Assembly: GCA_028277725.1 (NCBI GenBank)
Contig: JANQFX010000037.1
Span: forward strand, 1 to 35,242
Source: Thiohalocapsa sp.
GTDB taxonomy: Bacteria; Pseudomonadota; Gammaproteobacteria; Chromatiales; Chromatiaceae
Length of the DNA stretch: 35,242 bases
Direction of reading: 5' to 3'
Of the stretch, positions 24,321 through 33,347 are shown one piece after another. A model generated the notes under the pieces. It did not search any database. It worked only from the letters and a program-made list of their open reading frames with translations, and was not told where the DNA came from. A program made the translations under genes and the position numbers. Position 1 is the first letter of the stretch, and each line of letters opens with the position of its first letter.

Positions 24321-24404
24321 TTTGTGTAACTGCTACAGAGATGTTTTGAGGGCGGTCGTCAGAGGCATCTTTCGAGCCGAGTCCTCCCTCTGCCTCTGTC
24401 GGAC

Positions 24405-24557
24405 CTATTGAGGCTCAGCCTTGTTGCGCGCAGCAGCCAGTTTCTTCATTGCTTCCGAAATCGGTCGAAATTGGCCCTCATTGAAATGCATGTAGCGCTC
24501 TGCGCGCTCCATCTTCCGGTTCCGGATCAACACGTTTGTCCAATCATCAAGCGGCTT
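24405..24557 (-). pseudogene. Probable integrase C-terminal fragment
   Basis: An open minus-strand frame ending in TAG at 24405-24407 encodes PLDDWTNVLIRNRKMERAERYMHFNEGQFRPISEAMKKLAAARNK... over about 50 residues. The ERYMHFNEGQ segment resembles the nucleophile-Tyr region of tyrosine recombinases (RYxHL). No start or catalytic Arg/His boxes precede it. It is best read as a remnant of the integrase that used the adjacent tRNA. The family call is tentative, as only the last motif survives. Confidence 0.45.
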
Positions 24558-24618
24558 TACAGGAGCAGAAGGCAGAGGTCGCGTGAGCGGCCTTTGTCAT
24601 CGCTAGAGTTTGTTAATA

Positions 24619-24718
24619 TGCCAGAAATGGCTTTTTAAGTGATTTAGCGCGTTCAATATGCCAAATATGGCAGCTTGCTAGTTTGCCTCATTGTTGCGTT
24701 AATATGCCAAATATGTCA
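24619..24718. promoter_or_regulatory. Three operator dyads upstream of hipBA
   Basis: TGCCA-N4-TGGC(A/T) dyads lie at 24619-24632, 24659-24672 (perfect) and 24705-24718, with 40- and 46-bp spacing, in an AT-rich region. HipB-type antitoxins bind several such sites to repress their own operon. The last site is 46 nt upstream of the chosen hipB start. Confidence 0.75.
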
Positions 24719-24763
24719 TATTAAATATTGAAAGCCCCCCTGAAGCGACATAACTGGCATGTT

Positions 24764-25117
24764 ATGAAATTTCTTGATGAAAACTCGGATAAGGCGACTC
24801 TTGGGGAGCTCGGTGAGCGTATCTCACGCTATCGCTTAAACCGGAATATGACACAAAGCGCGCTCGCGGATGAAGCCGGGATTTCGGAGCGCACGATGAT
24901 CAGGCTGGAGAACGGCCAGTCTTCCCAGCTTCAAAATTTCATCCGAGTACTACGGGTGCTGGATTTGCTGGAGAACCTGGAGACGCTTGTTCCCGAGCCG
25001 CCGCTTAGTCCGATCCAACAGGCAAAAATGCACGGCAAGCAAAGGCAGCGTGCATCATCATCATCACCGACCATAGTCGAAACAAAAGAACCCTGGTCGT
25101 GGGGGGACGATGAATGA
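24764..25117 (+). CDS. hipB: HipB-like XRE antitoxin and repressor
   Basis: A 117-residue protein with an HTH_3 domain at about 12-75 (LGERISRYRLNRNMTQSALADEAGISERTMIRLENGQSSQL), followed by a disordered, Ser-rich tail ending EPWSWGDDE. Such tails contact HipA. The ATG at 24764 is preferred over an upstream TTG at 24728. Its stop overlaps the hipA start by 4 nt (ATGA), so the pair is coupled. GC is lower than in the flanking core genes, in line with transfer. Confidence 0.85.
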   Translation: MKFLDENSDKATLGELGERISRYRLNRNMTQSALADEAGISERTMIRLENGQSSQLQNFIRVLRVLDLLENLETLVPEPPLSPIQQAKMHGKQRQRASSSSPTIVETKEPWSWGDDE

Positions 25118-26418
25118 CAACCGCGACCGTCAGATTATGGGGCAAGGATATCGGTGCCGTCAGCTGGGACGATGATCGAGGTTATGCAAATTTTGAGTAC
25201 GATTCCGCATTCATCCATAGCAGTATCGAGGTCTCGCCGGTACGCATGAAGTTGTCGAACCGCATCTATTCCTTTCCGGCATTGCCCAAAGAGACATTTC
25301 ACGGCTTGCCCGGATTGCTGGCGGATTCATTGCCGGACGATTTTGGTAATGCGCTGATCAATGCATGGCTGGCCAGAGAGGGCCGTTCGCCGGATAGCTT
25401 CAATCCAGTCGAGCGCCTTTGCTATACGGGTGATCGCGGCATGGGGGCATTGGAATATGTCCCGTCGCAAGGTCCGTCCGGTTCACGCTCAGAGGCAGTC
25501 GATGTCAAGGCGCTGGTCGAGCTGGCCAGCGAGATACTGACAAAGCGCAATCAAATGGAAGGATCGTTTGCGCCTGCCGACCGCAAGACCTCATTGCAGG
25601 AAATCCTGCGCGTCGGCACATCGGCGGGGGGCGCGCGCGCCAAAGCGATCATCGCGTGGAATCCGCAAACCAATGAGGTCCGTTCCGGGCAGGTCAAGAC
25701 CAACTCCGGATTTACCTACTGGCTCCTGAAATTCGACGGGGTGTCAGGCAACAAGGACAAGGAGTTGGAAGACCCGGCAGGCTACGGACTGATCGAATAC
25801 GCCTACTACAAGATGGCACTGGAAGCAGGCATCGACATGAAAGAATGCAGGCTCCTGAAGGAGAACGGGCGCTCGCATTTCATGACCCGCCGTTTCGATC
25901 GGACCGACAATGGCGGGAAGATTCATATGCAGTCTTTTGGTGCAATCGAGCATTTCGATTTTAGGCAAGCCGGGGCGCATTCCTATGAGCAGGCGCTCAA
26001 GACCATCCGCAAGCTGGAATTGCCGATGGACAGTATCGAAGAACAGTTTCGCCGGATGGCCTTCAATATCATCGGGCGCAACCAGGACGATCACGTCAAG
26101 AACATCGCATTTTTGATGGGCCGGAATGGAGACTGGTCTTTGTCGCCCGCCTTCGACATGACCTACAGCTACAATCCGAGCGGTGCCTGGACGAGTTCGC
26201 ACCAGATGTCGATTAACGGCAAGCGTGACGAGTTTGATATCGAAGACTTCAAGGCTTGCGCAGCGAACGCCTCAATGAAGCGAGGACGCGCGGAAGAGAT
26301 CGTTAAGCAGGTCCATGATGCCGTAAAGAAGTGGGAGTTATTTGCCGGAGAGGCAGGAGTTCCAAAAGGCGTGGCCAGTGCCATTACGAAGGCGCAAAGG
26401 ACAAATATCCTGCAATAA
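25114..26418 (+). CDS. hipA: HipA-type serine/threonine kinase toxin
   Basis: A 434-residue kinase-fold toxin. It has the Couple_hipA N-terminal domain (about 1-110: FPALPKETFHGLPGLLADSLPDDFGN), the ATP-binding GTSAGGARAK (about 167-176), the catalytic-loop NQDDHVKN with Asp326 and the metal-binding SPAFDM with Asp348. All key residues are present. Known HipA kinases phosphorylate glutamyl-tRNA synthetase or other aminoacyl-tRNA synthetases, giving growth arrest and persistence; the target here is unknown. It is intact, coupled with hipB, and located in a small tRNA-associated island. Confidence 0.92.
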   Translation: MTTATVRLWGKDIGAVSWDDDRGYANFEYDSAFIHSSIEVSPVRMKLSNRIYSFPALPKETFHGLPGLLADSLPDDFGNALINAWLAREGRSPDSFNPVERLCYTGDRGMGALEYVPSQGPSGSRSEAVDVKALVELASEILTKRNQMEGSFAPADRKTSLQEILRVGTSAGGARAKAIIAWNPQTNEVRSGQVKTNSGFTYWLLKFDGVSGNKDKELEDPAGYGLIEYAYYKMALEAGIDMKECRLLKENGRSHFMTRRFDRTDNGGKIHMQSFGAIEHFDFRQAGAHSYEQALKTIRKLELPMDSIEEQFRRMAFNIIGRNQDDHVKNIAFLMGRNGDWSLSPAFDMTYSYNPSGAWTSSHQMSINGKRDEFDIEDFKACAANASMKRGRAEEIVKQVHDAVKKWELFAGEAGVPKGVASAITKAQRTNILQ

Positions 26419-26590
26419 CGGGCCCATCTGGCACAATCTTGGCCCACTCGGGAGTGAATTAGGGCGATCTGTGCCGAGGGTGGGCGACAACAAATAATTG
26501 AAAATACTTAATTATCTAATCTCCTCAGTGGCCCGGATTGCCCTCCGAAGGCGCGTGGGTTTTTCCAGCGGCACTTGAGCCTGACCTCCG

Positions 26591-26710
26591 TCGTCACCGC
26601 CGGATTTATTCCGGGGGTCAATTCCATTGGCTTCTCAATTCGCTGAGACGTAACGGAATGGATGCCCGGAACAGGCCTGTGCCCGCGAAAGCGGGTATCC
26701 GGGCATGACG
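26591..26710. repeat. Intergenic repeat, decayed relative of 22715-22827
   Basis: CGTCACCGCCGGA near 26591 and TCCGGGCATGACG near 26709 form imperfect terminal inverted repeats. The inside has GCCCGCGAAAGCGGGT-like hairpin arms. It lies in the gene-free gap 26419-26734 between hipA and the OmpA-like gene; nothing else is seen there. Confidence 0.5.
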
Positions 26711-26734
26711 AGTCAAAGACAGTGGTCGTCGGTA

Positions 26735-27763
26735 TTACTTCTCCGTCAGCTTCAGCTCGATACGGCGGTTGCGGCGGAAGGCCGCCTCGTCGTCACCCGG
26801 CTCAAGCGGCTGGAACTCGCCGAAGCCGGCGGCGACCAGACGCTGCGGCGGCACGCCTTGCGCGATCAGCCGCCGCACCACGGAGATGGCCCGGGCCGCT
26901 GACAGCTCCCAGTTGGAGGGGAACTGGGGCGTCGCGATCGGGCGCGAATCCGAATGGCCGTCGACCCGGAGCACCCAGTTGATCCCCGGCGGGATCTGGC
27001 GGGCCACGTCCTTCAGCGCGCCGGCCAGCTTGTCGATCTGCGCCAGGCCCTGGGGGTTCATCTCATCGGAGCCCGACGGAAACAGCACCTCGGCCTGGAA
27101 CACGAAGCGGTCGCCGACGATCTGGACGTCCTCGCGCTCGCCGAGGACCGTGCGCAGCCGCCCGAAGAAGTCGGAGCGATAGCGGGCCAGCTCCTGCACC
27201 TTGCGGGCGAGCGCCACATTCAGCCGCTTGCCGAGATCGGCGATCCGGGTCTGGCTTTCCCGATCGCGCTGCTCCGATTTCTCCAGCGCTTCCTCCAGCG
27301 CCGCAATCTGACTGCGCAGGGCGGCGAGCTGCTGGTTGAGCAGCTCGACCTGGGCCAGCGCCTCAGCGCTCAGCGTTTTCTGTTCATCGAGCGCGCCCTG
27401 CAACGCGGCGGCGCGGGCCGTCGCGGCGTCCTTTTCGCCGTCCTGGGTCCCGAGCAGCCCCTGCAGGCGCTGCTTCTCCGCCTTCTCGCTGGCCAGCGTC
27501 GCCGTCAGCCCGAGCATATTGTCCTCAAGCGTCTTCTTCGAGGAGCGTTCGAGCGCCAGCAGCTCGGTCAGCTGGGCGATCTGCGCGTTGAGGCGCGACA
27601 GGGCCGTGTCCTTGCCGCTCGATTCCTGGGTGACGAAGAATTGCACCACCATGAACAGCGACAGCAGGAAGGTGACCACCAGCAGCAGCGTCGCCATGGC
27701 GTCGACGAAGCCCGGCCAGTAGCCGGTGCCCTCGCTGCGGCGGCGGGTCCGCGCCAGGCTCAT
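26735..27763 (-). CDS. MotB/OmpA-domain peptidoglycan-binding protein
   Basis: A 342-residue protein. One N-terminal membrane helix carries an Asp near its start (YWPGFVDAMATLLLVVTFLLSLFMV), as in MotB/ExbD-type stator partners. A long coiled coil (about 55-185) follows, then an OmpA-like domain (about 215-342: LFPSGSDEMNPQGLAQIDKLA, RVDGHSDSRPI, NWELSAARAISVVRRL, FRRNRRIEL) that binds peptidoglycan. The start overlaps the stop of the upstream MotA/TolQ-like gene (ATGA). The pair probably forms a proton-driven complex across the envelope. No flagellar genes are nearby. Confidence 0.9.
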   Translation of the reverse strand: MSLARTRRRSEGTGYWPGFVDAMATLLLVVTFLLSLFMVVQFFVTQESSGKDTALSRLNAQIAQLTELLALERSSKKTLEDNMLGLTATLASEKAEKQRLQGLLGTQDGEKDAATARAAALQGALDEQKTLSAEALAQVELLNQQLAALRSQIAALEEALEKSEQRDRESQTRIADLGKRLNVALARKVQELARYRSDFFGRLRTVLGEREDVQIVGDRFVFQAEVLFPSGSDEMNPQGLAQIDKLAGALKDVARQIPPGINWVLRVDGHSDSRPIATPQFPSNWELSAARAISVVRRLIAQGVPPQRLVAAGFGEFQPLEPGDDEAAFRRNRRIELKLTEK

Positions 27764-28785
27764 GTCGCCTTGTCCTTGGGGCCGCGGGGCGGCGGCTTGG
27801 GCGTGCCCGACAGGCTCTTGAGCACCCGCGCCAGCTCCTGCTGCTGCTGGGCCTGCTCGTCGGCCCATTCGCGCACCACCTGCTGCTCGGCGCGCATCTG
27901 CTCGATCAGCGTCTTGACGCCGTCGGTGAGGTCCTTGACCGCTGCGGTCGAGTTGTCGCTCAGCGTATCCTTGTCGAGCTTGCCGCTCAGCTCGCCGACC
28001 GATTTTTGCACGTCGAGCAAGGCCAGGCGGAGCTGCGGCGGCGTGCCGCCGGCCAGGGTCTCGCTGAGCTGCAGCTCGGTGATGCCGGACAGCCAGTCCT
28101 CCAGCTCGTTGTAGAACCGGTTCTGGGCCTGGCTCGCCTGCAGGTCGAGAAAGCCGAGCACCAAGGAGCCGGCAAGCCCGAACAGCGACGAGGAAAACGC
28201 CGTGCCCATGCCTTTGAGCGGCGCTTCGAGGCCCGCCTTCAGCTCCTCGAAAACGACCAGCGCGTCGGCGCCGTCGGTGCTGAGCGCCCCCACCGTCGTG
28301 CCGACCGAATTGATGGTCTCCAGCAGGCCCCAGAAGGTGCCGAGCAGGCCTAAGAAGATCAGCAGGCCCACCAGGTAGCGGGAGATGTCGCGCGCCTCGT
28401 CGAGCCGTGAGCCGATCGAATCGAGGATCGAGCGCATCGACAGCGTCGACAGCGACACATGGCCGGTGCGGTCCCGCAGCATGGTCGCCATCGGCGCCAA
28501 CAGGACGGGGAGCTTCTCCGTCTTCAGCCCCGGGTCGGCGATGCGGAAGGCATTGACCCAGCGTATCTCGGGAAACAGCCGCAGCACCTGCCGGAAGCTG
28601 TAGGCGATGCCGATCAGCAGCACGAACACGATCAGGCCGTTGAGAGCGGTGTTGGCCTGGAACGCCCTGAAGATCGGCTCGTAGAGAATGGCCCCGATCA
28701 GGCCGACCAGCGCCAGGAAGAACAGCATGTTCCAGACGAATCTGTGCGGCCGGGAGAGCTGAACGTGAAGGGTTGGGGCGGTCAT
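27760..28785 (-). CDS. MotA/TolQ/ExbB-type proton channel protein
   Basis: A 341-residue protein with membrane helices at about 17-37, 47-65, 138-160 and 185-210. The conserved channel segment LVGLLIFLGLLGTFWGLLETI is followed by GMGTAFSSSLFGLAGSLVLGFLDL, as in the MotA/TolQ/ExbB family. A C-terminal cytoplasmic Gln-rich helix (QAQQQQELARVL) ends the protein. It overlaps the start of the MotB/OmpA-like gene by 4 nt. The unit is conserved beside efp and the IMPase gene in related genomes, to my knowledge, so it is core, not cargo. Function is envelope-related and undefined. Confidence 0.88.
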   Translation of the reverse strand: MTAPTLHVQLSRPHRFVWNMLFFLALVGLIGAILYEPIFRAFQANTALNGLIVFVLLIGIAYSFRQVLRLFPEIRWVNAFRIADPGLKTEKLPVLLAPMATMLRDRTGHVSLSTLSMRSILDSIGSRLDEARDISRYLVGLLIFLGLLGTFWGLLETINSVGTTVGALSTDGADALVVFEELKAGLEAPLKGMGTAFSSSLFGLAGSLVLGFLDLQASQAQNRFYNELEDWLSGITELQLSETLAGGTPPQLRLALLDVQKSVGELSGKLDKDTLSDNSTAAVKDLTDGVKTLIEQMRAEQQVVREWADEQAQQQQELARVLKSLSGTPKPPPRGPKDKAT

Positions 28786-28897
28786 GGTCGGTTTCGATGC
28801 CTGTTCGAGCGCGTCGCGCGACGCTGCGGGCCAAGACTAGCCGATTAGTTTGACGTGAAAAACGGCAGCATCATGCCGCAGACGCGGGCCCGGCTGC

Positions 28898-29698
28898 TCA
28901 GGCGGCGGCTGCGCTTTGCCGCAGCAGGGCGAGCAGGCCTCGCTGCACGGCCTCGTTGCCGGCCAGGATGGCGCCGGTGTCGAGCATGCGCTGGCCGCCG
29001 TCGAGGTCGCAGACGAAGCCGCCCGCCTCGCGCACCAGCACGATGCCCGCCGCCACGTCCCAGGCGCGCAGGTTGCGCTCCCAATAGCCGTCGAAGCGTC
29101 CCGCAGCGACCCAGGCGAGATCGATGGAGGCCGCGCCGGTGCGCCGCAGGCCGGCGACGGTCTGCATCACCGTCGCGCACTCGCTCAGGAACAGCTCGTG
29201 GTCCGGCCGCCCCCGGTGCGGAATGCCGGTCACGATCAGGCTGCTCTGCAGCTCCTGGCGGCCGGCGACGCGGATCCGCCGGTCGTCGAGAAAGGCGCCT
29301 TTGCCTTTCTCCGCGGTGAAGGTCTCGCCGCTCGCCGGGTTGTAGATCAGGCCGGCGATCAGCTCGCCCTCCCGCTCCAGGGCGATCGAGATGGCGAACA
29401 ACGGCACGCCGTGCAGGAAATTGGTGGTGCCGTCGAGCGGGTCGACCAGCCAGCGGTGGGTCTTGTCCGGCCCTTCCACCAGGCCGCGCTCCTCCATCAG
29501 AAAGCCGTAGCCGGGCCGGGCGCGCGACAGCTCCGCATAGAGGGTCTCCTCGGCCCGCCGGTCGGCGGCGGAGACGAAGTCGGCCGGACCCTTGAGCGAC
29601 ACCTGTAGCTGCTCGACCTCGCCGAAGTCGCGCACCAGGCTGCGCCCGGCCTTGCGGGCCGCGGCGGTCATGACGTTTATGAGAGCGGAGGCTGGCAT
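28898..29698 (-). CDS. suhB: Inositol-monophosphatase-family phosphatase
   Basis: A 266-residue Mg-dependent phosphatase. Metal ligands are Glu70 (MEERG), Asp86 and Asp89 in WLVDPLDGTTNFLHG, and Asp214 in RAWDVAAGIVLVREAGG. This is the full SuhB/IMPase signature set. The substrate may be myo-inositol 1-phosphate or another sugar phosphate; SuhB also has transcription-related roles in E. coli, which cannot be assumed here. It starts 12 nt after efp on the same strand. Confidence 0.92.
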   Translation of the reverse strand: MPASALINVMTAAARKAGRSLVRDFGEVEQLQVSLKGPADFVSAADRRAEETLYAELSRARPGYGFLMEERGLVEGPDKTHRWLVDPLDGTTNFLHGVPLFAISIALEREGELIAGLIYNPASGETFTAEKGKGAFLDDRRIRVAGRQELQSSLIVTGIPHRGRPDHELFLSECATVMQTVAGLRRTGAASIDLAWVAAGRFDGYWERNLRAWDVAAGIVLVREAGGFVCDLDGGQRMLDTGAILAGNEAVQRGLLALLRQSAAAA

Positions 29699-29710
29699 TG
29701 CGCTGTTAGC

Positions 29711-30274
29711 CTAATCGGCGCGGCGCACATAGGTGAGTTCGTTGGTGTCGACGACGATCCGCTCGCCGGTCTGCACGAAGGGCGGCACCATCACCCGCAT
29801 GCCGTTTTCGAGCACCGCCGGCTTGTTGGAGGAAGCCGCGGTCTGGCCCTTGACCACCGGCTCGGCCTCGACCACCTCGAGCGTCACCTGATCGGGCAGC
29901 GAGACGCCGATCGGCTTGCCCTCATGGCTTTCCACCACCACCGTCATGCCGTCCTGCAGGAAGGCGGCGCGCTCGCCGATGAAATCGGCCGGCAGCGAGA
30001 TCTGGTCGTAGCTTTCCATGTCCATGAAGGTCAGCATGTCGCCCTCGGCGTAGAGATACTGATGCTTCTTCTGCTCCAGGCGCGCGCGCTCCACGGTCTC
30101 GGAGGCGCGGAAGCGCTCATTGAGCTTGGTGCCGTCGACCAGATTCTTCAGCTCAACCTGATTGAAGGCGCCGCCCTTGCCCGGCTTCACGGCCTGGATC
30201 TTCACCGCCACCCACAAGCCCCCCTTGTGCTTGATGACGTTTCCGGGGCGGATTTCGTTGCCGTTGATCTTCAT
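29711..30274 (-). CDS. efp: Translation elongation factor P
   Basis: A 187-residue protein, the normal EF-P length, with three beta-barrel domains. It relieves ribosome stalling at polyproline stretches, which is relevant here as several window proteins are Pro-rich. The modification-site Lys33 lies in [17 protein letters not shown]. The C-terminal signature region ([21 protein letters not shown]) is present. ATG at 30274 gives the canonical N-terminus [11 protein letters not shown]. Only 12 nt separate it from the following phosphatase gene. Confidence 0.97.
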   Translation of the reverse strand: MKINGNEIRPGNVIKHKGGLWVAVKIQAVKPGKGGAFNQVELKNLVDGTKLNERFRASETVERARLEQKKHQYLYAEGDMLTFMDMESYDQISLPADFIGERAAFLQDGMTVVVESHEGKPIGVSLPDQVTLEVVEAEPVVKGQTAASSNKPAVLENGMRVMVPPFVQTGERIVVDTNELTYVRRAD

Positions 30275-30381
30275 GCGGGTCTGCTTCGCTTGTGTACGGG
30301 GCGACGACTCGGTGCCGAGGGGCAGGGATAGATCATGCGCGTGCCCCGGGCAAGAAGTGCGGTGGGCATCGGCGCACCACC

Positions 30382-31032
30382 TCACAGCGGCGTGGCGCTC
30401 CCCGCTTTCCGCCGCATGGCGTAATAGGCCCACAGCGCCCGCGCCGCCACGCCGCGCCAGGGCCGCCAGATATGTGCGATATCGGTCATTTCGTTTGCAT
30501 CCGGCAGCCCGTCTCGCCGGGTCGCATCGCGCACCGCGTGGCGCAGCGCCAGGTCGCCCGGCGCCCAGGCGTCGGCGCGGCCGAGGCAGAACATCACATA
30601 GATGTCCGCGGTCCACGGGCCCACGCCCTTGAGCGCGGTGAGGGTTTCGTGGATGGTCTCATCGTCGGCGCGGGCCAAAGCGGCCAGATCGAGAGTGCCG
30701 TCGTCGATGGCGCACGCGACGCCCCTCAAGGTCGCGATCTTGCCGGCCGAGAGCCCGGCCGCGCGGAGCGTCTGCTCCCGTTTCTTGAGGAAGGGACCTG
30801 GCTCGAAGGGCACAACGGCCCGCTCCAGCCGTCCCCAGATGGCCGAGGCGCTGGCCACCGAGAGCTGCTGCCCGGCGACAATGCGGGCCAGCCCGGCGAA
30901 GCCGTTCTCGCGCCGTCTGAGCGGCGGCGTTCCGACCGCGTCGAGCACCGCGCGCATATGGCGGCAGACCGCGGCGAGCGCGGCGGCGCCTTCGGCGATG
31001 TCGGCTTCGGTCCGGATGATCCGGCAGGTCAT
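30382..31032 (-). CDS. DNA-3-methyladenine glycosylase II (AlkA-type)
   Basis: A 216-residue HhH-GPD base-excision glycosylase. The helix-hairpin-helix is LKGVGPWTA (134-142), followed by the catalytic Asp160 (WAPGDLALR). The [19 protein letters not shown] motif is typical of the family. It removes alkylated bases from DNA. It is the short form without the N-terminal AlkA domain. AGGAG precedes ATG at 31032; the frame is open for 20 more codons. It is divergent from gluQ, with about 70 nt between them. Confidence 0.92.
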   Translation of the reverse strand: MTCRIIRTEADIAEGAAALAAVCRHMRAVLDAVGTPPLRRRENGFAGLARIVAGQQLSVASASAIWGRLERAVVPFEPGPFLKKREQTLRAAGLSAGKIATLRGVACAIDDGTLDLAALARADDETIHETLTALKGVGPWTADIYVMFCLGRADAWAPGDLALRHAVRDATRRDGLPDANEMTDIAHIWRPWRGVAARALWAYYAMRRKAGSATPL

Positions 31033-31103
31033 CGAGGGGCTCCTGGCTGCGCGCAGGCTTCGGCTATATGGAGAACACTCAAGAGTAAGCAACGCCCGCA
31101 GCC

Positions 31104-31985
31104 ATGCCGCAAGAGATGACCGCCCCCGTGTTCCGTTTCGCGCCGAGCCCGAACGGTGCGCTGCATCTGGGCCACGCCTATTCCGCGCTCGTCACCCACG
31201 ACATGGCGCGGGCCGCCGGCGGGCGTTTCCTGCTGCGGATCGAGGACATCGACCTGACCCGCGCCCGCGCCGAGTACGAGGCGCAGATCCTGGACGATCT
31301 GGCCTGGCTGGGGCTGGAGTGGGGGCGGCCGGTGCGCCGGCAGTCGGAGCATTTCGCGACCTATCGACAAGCGCTCGATCAGCTTGACGCTCTGGGCGTG
31401 CTCTATCCCTGCTTCGCGACGCGCAAAGAGATCGCACAAGCGGTCACAAGCCCAGCCCATCCGCTCGACCCGGACGGCGCGCCGCTCTATCCGGGCCTGT
31501 GCAAGGGGCTGCCGGAGGTGGCAATAGAGACGCGCAAGGCCCGCGGCGCGCCCTTCGCGCTGCGCCTGGACATGGACAAGGCCCTCGCTTTGGCGCTGGA
31601 GAGGAACGGCAGCCCGCTCACCTTCACGGAGATCGACGGCGACCGCCAGGAGGTGATCCAGGCGGACCCGGCGCGCTGGGGCGACGCGGTGATCGCCCGC
31701 AAGGAGGTGCCGACAAGCTATCATCTGGCCGTGGTGGTCGACGACGCGATCCAGGGCGTGAGCCACGTCACGCGCGGCCGGGATCTCTATGCGGCCACCG
31801 ACATCCACCGGCTGCTGCAGGTGCTGCTCGGCCTGCCCGAGCCGCTCTACCACCACCACCGCCTGATCACCGACGCGCAAGGACGCAAGCTCGCCAAGTC
31901 GCAGCGCGACACCAGTCTCGCAGCGTTGCGCGCGGATGGCCTGACCCCGGCCGACATCCGCCGCCTGGTGGGGCAGGCGATTTGA
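31104..31985 (+). CDS. gluQ: Glutamyl-Q tRNA(Asp) synthetase
   Basis: A 293-residue GluRS paralogue lacking the anticodon-binding domain. It has FAPSPNGALHLGHAYSAL (HIGH motif at 21-24), the RIEDID signature and KLAKSQ (KMSKS-like). It attaches glutamate to queuosine at position 34 of tRNA-Asp. Only two cysteines (YPC, GLC) of the usual zinc ligands are evident, so zinc binding may be partial. The start may be Met1 or Met5; neither has a strong ribosome binding site. Confidence 0.94.
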   Translation: MPQEMTAPVFRFAPSPNGALHLGHAYSALVTHDMARAAGGRFLLRIEDIDLTRARAEYEAQILDDLAWLGLEWGRPVRRQSEHFATYRQALDQLDALGVLYPCFATRKEIAQAVTSPAHPLDPDGAPLYPGLCKGLPEVAIETRKARGAPFALRLDMDKALALALERNGSPLTFTEIDGDRQEVIQADPARWGDAVIARKEVPTSYHLAVVVDDAIQGVSHVTRGRDLYAATDIHRLLQVLLGLPEPLYHHHRLITDAQGRKLAKSQRDTSLAALRADGLTPADIRRLVGQAI

Positions 31986-32066
31986 GCGGGGCCCGCGCGG
32001 GGCGTTAGCCTTTCGTTAACAAAGGCGACGGGATACTCAGGGCCCACCCAACCAACGCCGCACGCC

Positions 32067-33323
32067 ATGGACGCCCAGCTTTCCGCGACAGACGACGCTG
32101 CCGCCCGGATTGAGCAGCTTGAACGCGCGCTCAAGGCCGAGCGGGCCGCGCGCGACGAGGCCGAGCGGGCGAGCCGGGCCAAGGCGGAGCTGCTGGCCAC
32201 GGTCAGCCACGAAATCCGCACGCCGCTCGGCGCCGTCATCTCGATGGCCGAGCTGCTGCTGACCACCCCGCTCGACGACCGGCAGCGCCAGTTCGCCGAG
32301 ACGCTGCGTCAGTCGGGCCGCGGCCTGGTGACGATTCTGAACGACCTGCTCGACCATTCGAAGCTCGCCGCCGGGCGCTTCCGCTTGGAGTCGGCCCGCT
32401 TCGACCTCGCCGCCATGATGCGGTCCCTCGCCGAGGCCCTGCAGGCCCGGGCCGCGGACAAGGGCCTTGCCGCCCGCGTCGAGCTGGCGGCGGGCTGCCC
32501 GAAGGATTTCGTCGGCGATCCGGCCCGCATCCGCCAGGTCCTGGACAACCTCGTCGACAACGCCCTCAAATTCACCGAATCCGGCTCGGTCCGGGTCCGC
32601 GTCGCCTGGGCCAAGGACGAGACCGGCACAACGCTGCGCTTCGAGGTGCGCGACACCGGCATCGGCATCGCCGAGGCGCAGCGCGCGGCGCTGTTCGAGC
32701 CCTACGCGCAAGGGCACGCCTCGGTGGGCACCCGATATGGCGGCACGGGCCTCGGTCTCACCATCGCCCGGCAGCTCGCGACGCTGATGGGCGGGGAGAT
32801 CGGCTGCAAGAGCGTGGAGGGCCGGGGCAGCCTGTTCTGGTTCACGGTGCGCGTCCAGGAGGCGGGCGGGGCCGGCACGCCGGCGGCATCGGACACGCGC
32901 GCCGCGCCGGGTGCGGGCCCACCGCTCTCGGGGCGCGTCCTGATCGTCGAGGACAATGCGACGAACCAATTGCTGATCCAGGCCTTCCTTGACAGCTTCG
33001 GTCTGGCCCACGCGACCGCCGCCGACGGTAAGGCGGCGCTGGAGGCCCTGGAGCGCGACGCCTTCGATCTGGTGCTGATGGACATCATGATGCCGGGGAT
33101 GGACGGCATCGAGACCACGCAGGCCATCCGGGCGCTAGACGGGCCGGCGGCGAAGCTGCCGATCGTGGCGCTCACCGCCAATGCCATGACCGGCGACCGC
33201 GAGACCTATCTCGCCGCCGGCATGGACGGCTATGTGGCGAAGCCGGTGAGCGCCGCCGAGCTGCATGGCGCCCTGGCGGCGTTCCTCGGCGGGAACGCGC
33301 AGTCCGAGAGCCAATCCGCCTGA
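32067..33323 (+). CDS. Soluble hybrid histidine kinase with receiver domain
   Basis: A 418-residue protein with no membrane segment or recognisable sensor domain. It starts with a short coiled coil (11-42), then HisKA with His48 in SHEIRTPLGAV. HATPase_c follows (N box DNLVDNALKF, DTGIGIAEAQ, GTGLGLTIARQL, about 155-275). A Pro/Ala linker leads to a receiver domain (about 290-405: VLIVEDNATNQ, phospho-acceptor Asp339 in DLVLMDIMMPGMDG, and YVAKPVS). Signals must enter by protein contact. No response regulator gene lies next to it. Confidence 0.93.
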   Translation: MDAQLSATDDAAARIEQLERALKAERAARDEAERASRAKAELLATVSHEIRTPLGAVISMAELLLTTPLDDRQRQFAETLRQSGRGLVTILNDLLDHSKLAAGRFRLESARFDLAAMMRSLAEALQARAADKGLAARVELAAGCPKDFVGDPARIRQVLDNLVDNALKFTESGSVRVRVAWAKDETGTTLRFEVRDTGIGIAEAQRAALFEPYAQGHASVGTRYGGTGLGLTIARQLATLMGGEIGCKSVEGRGSLFWFTVRVQEAGGAGTPAASDTRAAPGAGPPLSGRVLIVEDNATNQLLIQAFLDSFGLAHATAADGKAALEALERDAFDLVLMDIMMPGMDGIETTQAIRALDGPAAKLPIVALTANAMTGDRETYLAAGMDGYVAKPVSAAELHGALAAFLGGNAQSESQSA

Positions 33324-33347
33324 CGCCCGCGGCGCCGGCGGCCCCGC

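Noticed and set aside
22735..24321. Long minus-strand ORF of 528 residues opposite purA
   Set aside because: It is the complement of a well-supported purA and starts within a tRNA fragment. High-GC DNA commonly keeps such frames open.
26735..28785. MotA/MotB-like pair as a Zorya-type defence system
   Set aside because: There are no ZorC, ZorD or ZorE genes nearby. The pair sits among core genes (IMPase, efp), and both proteins have TolQ/OmpA-like lengths, so a housekeeping envelope role is more likely.
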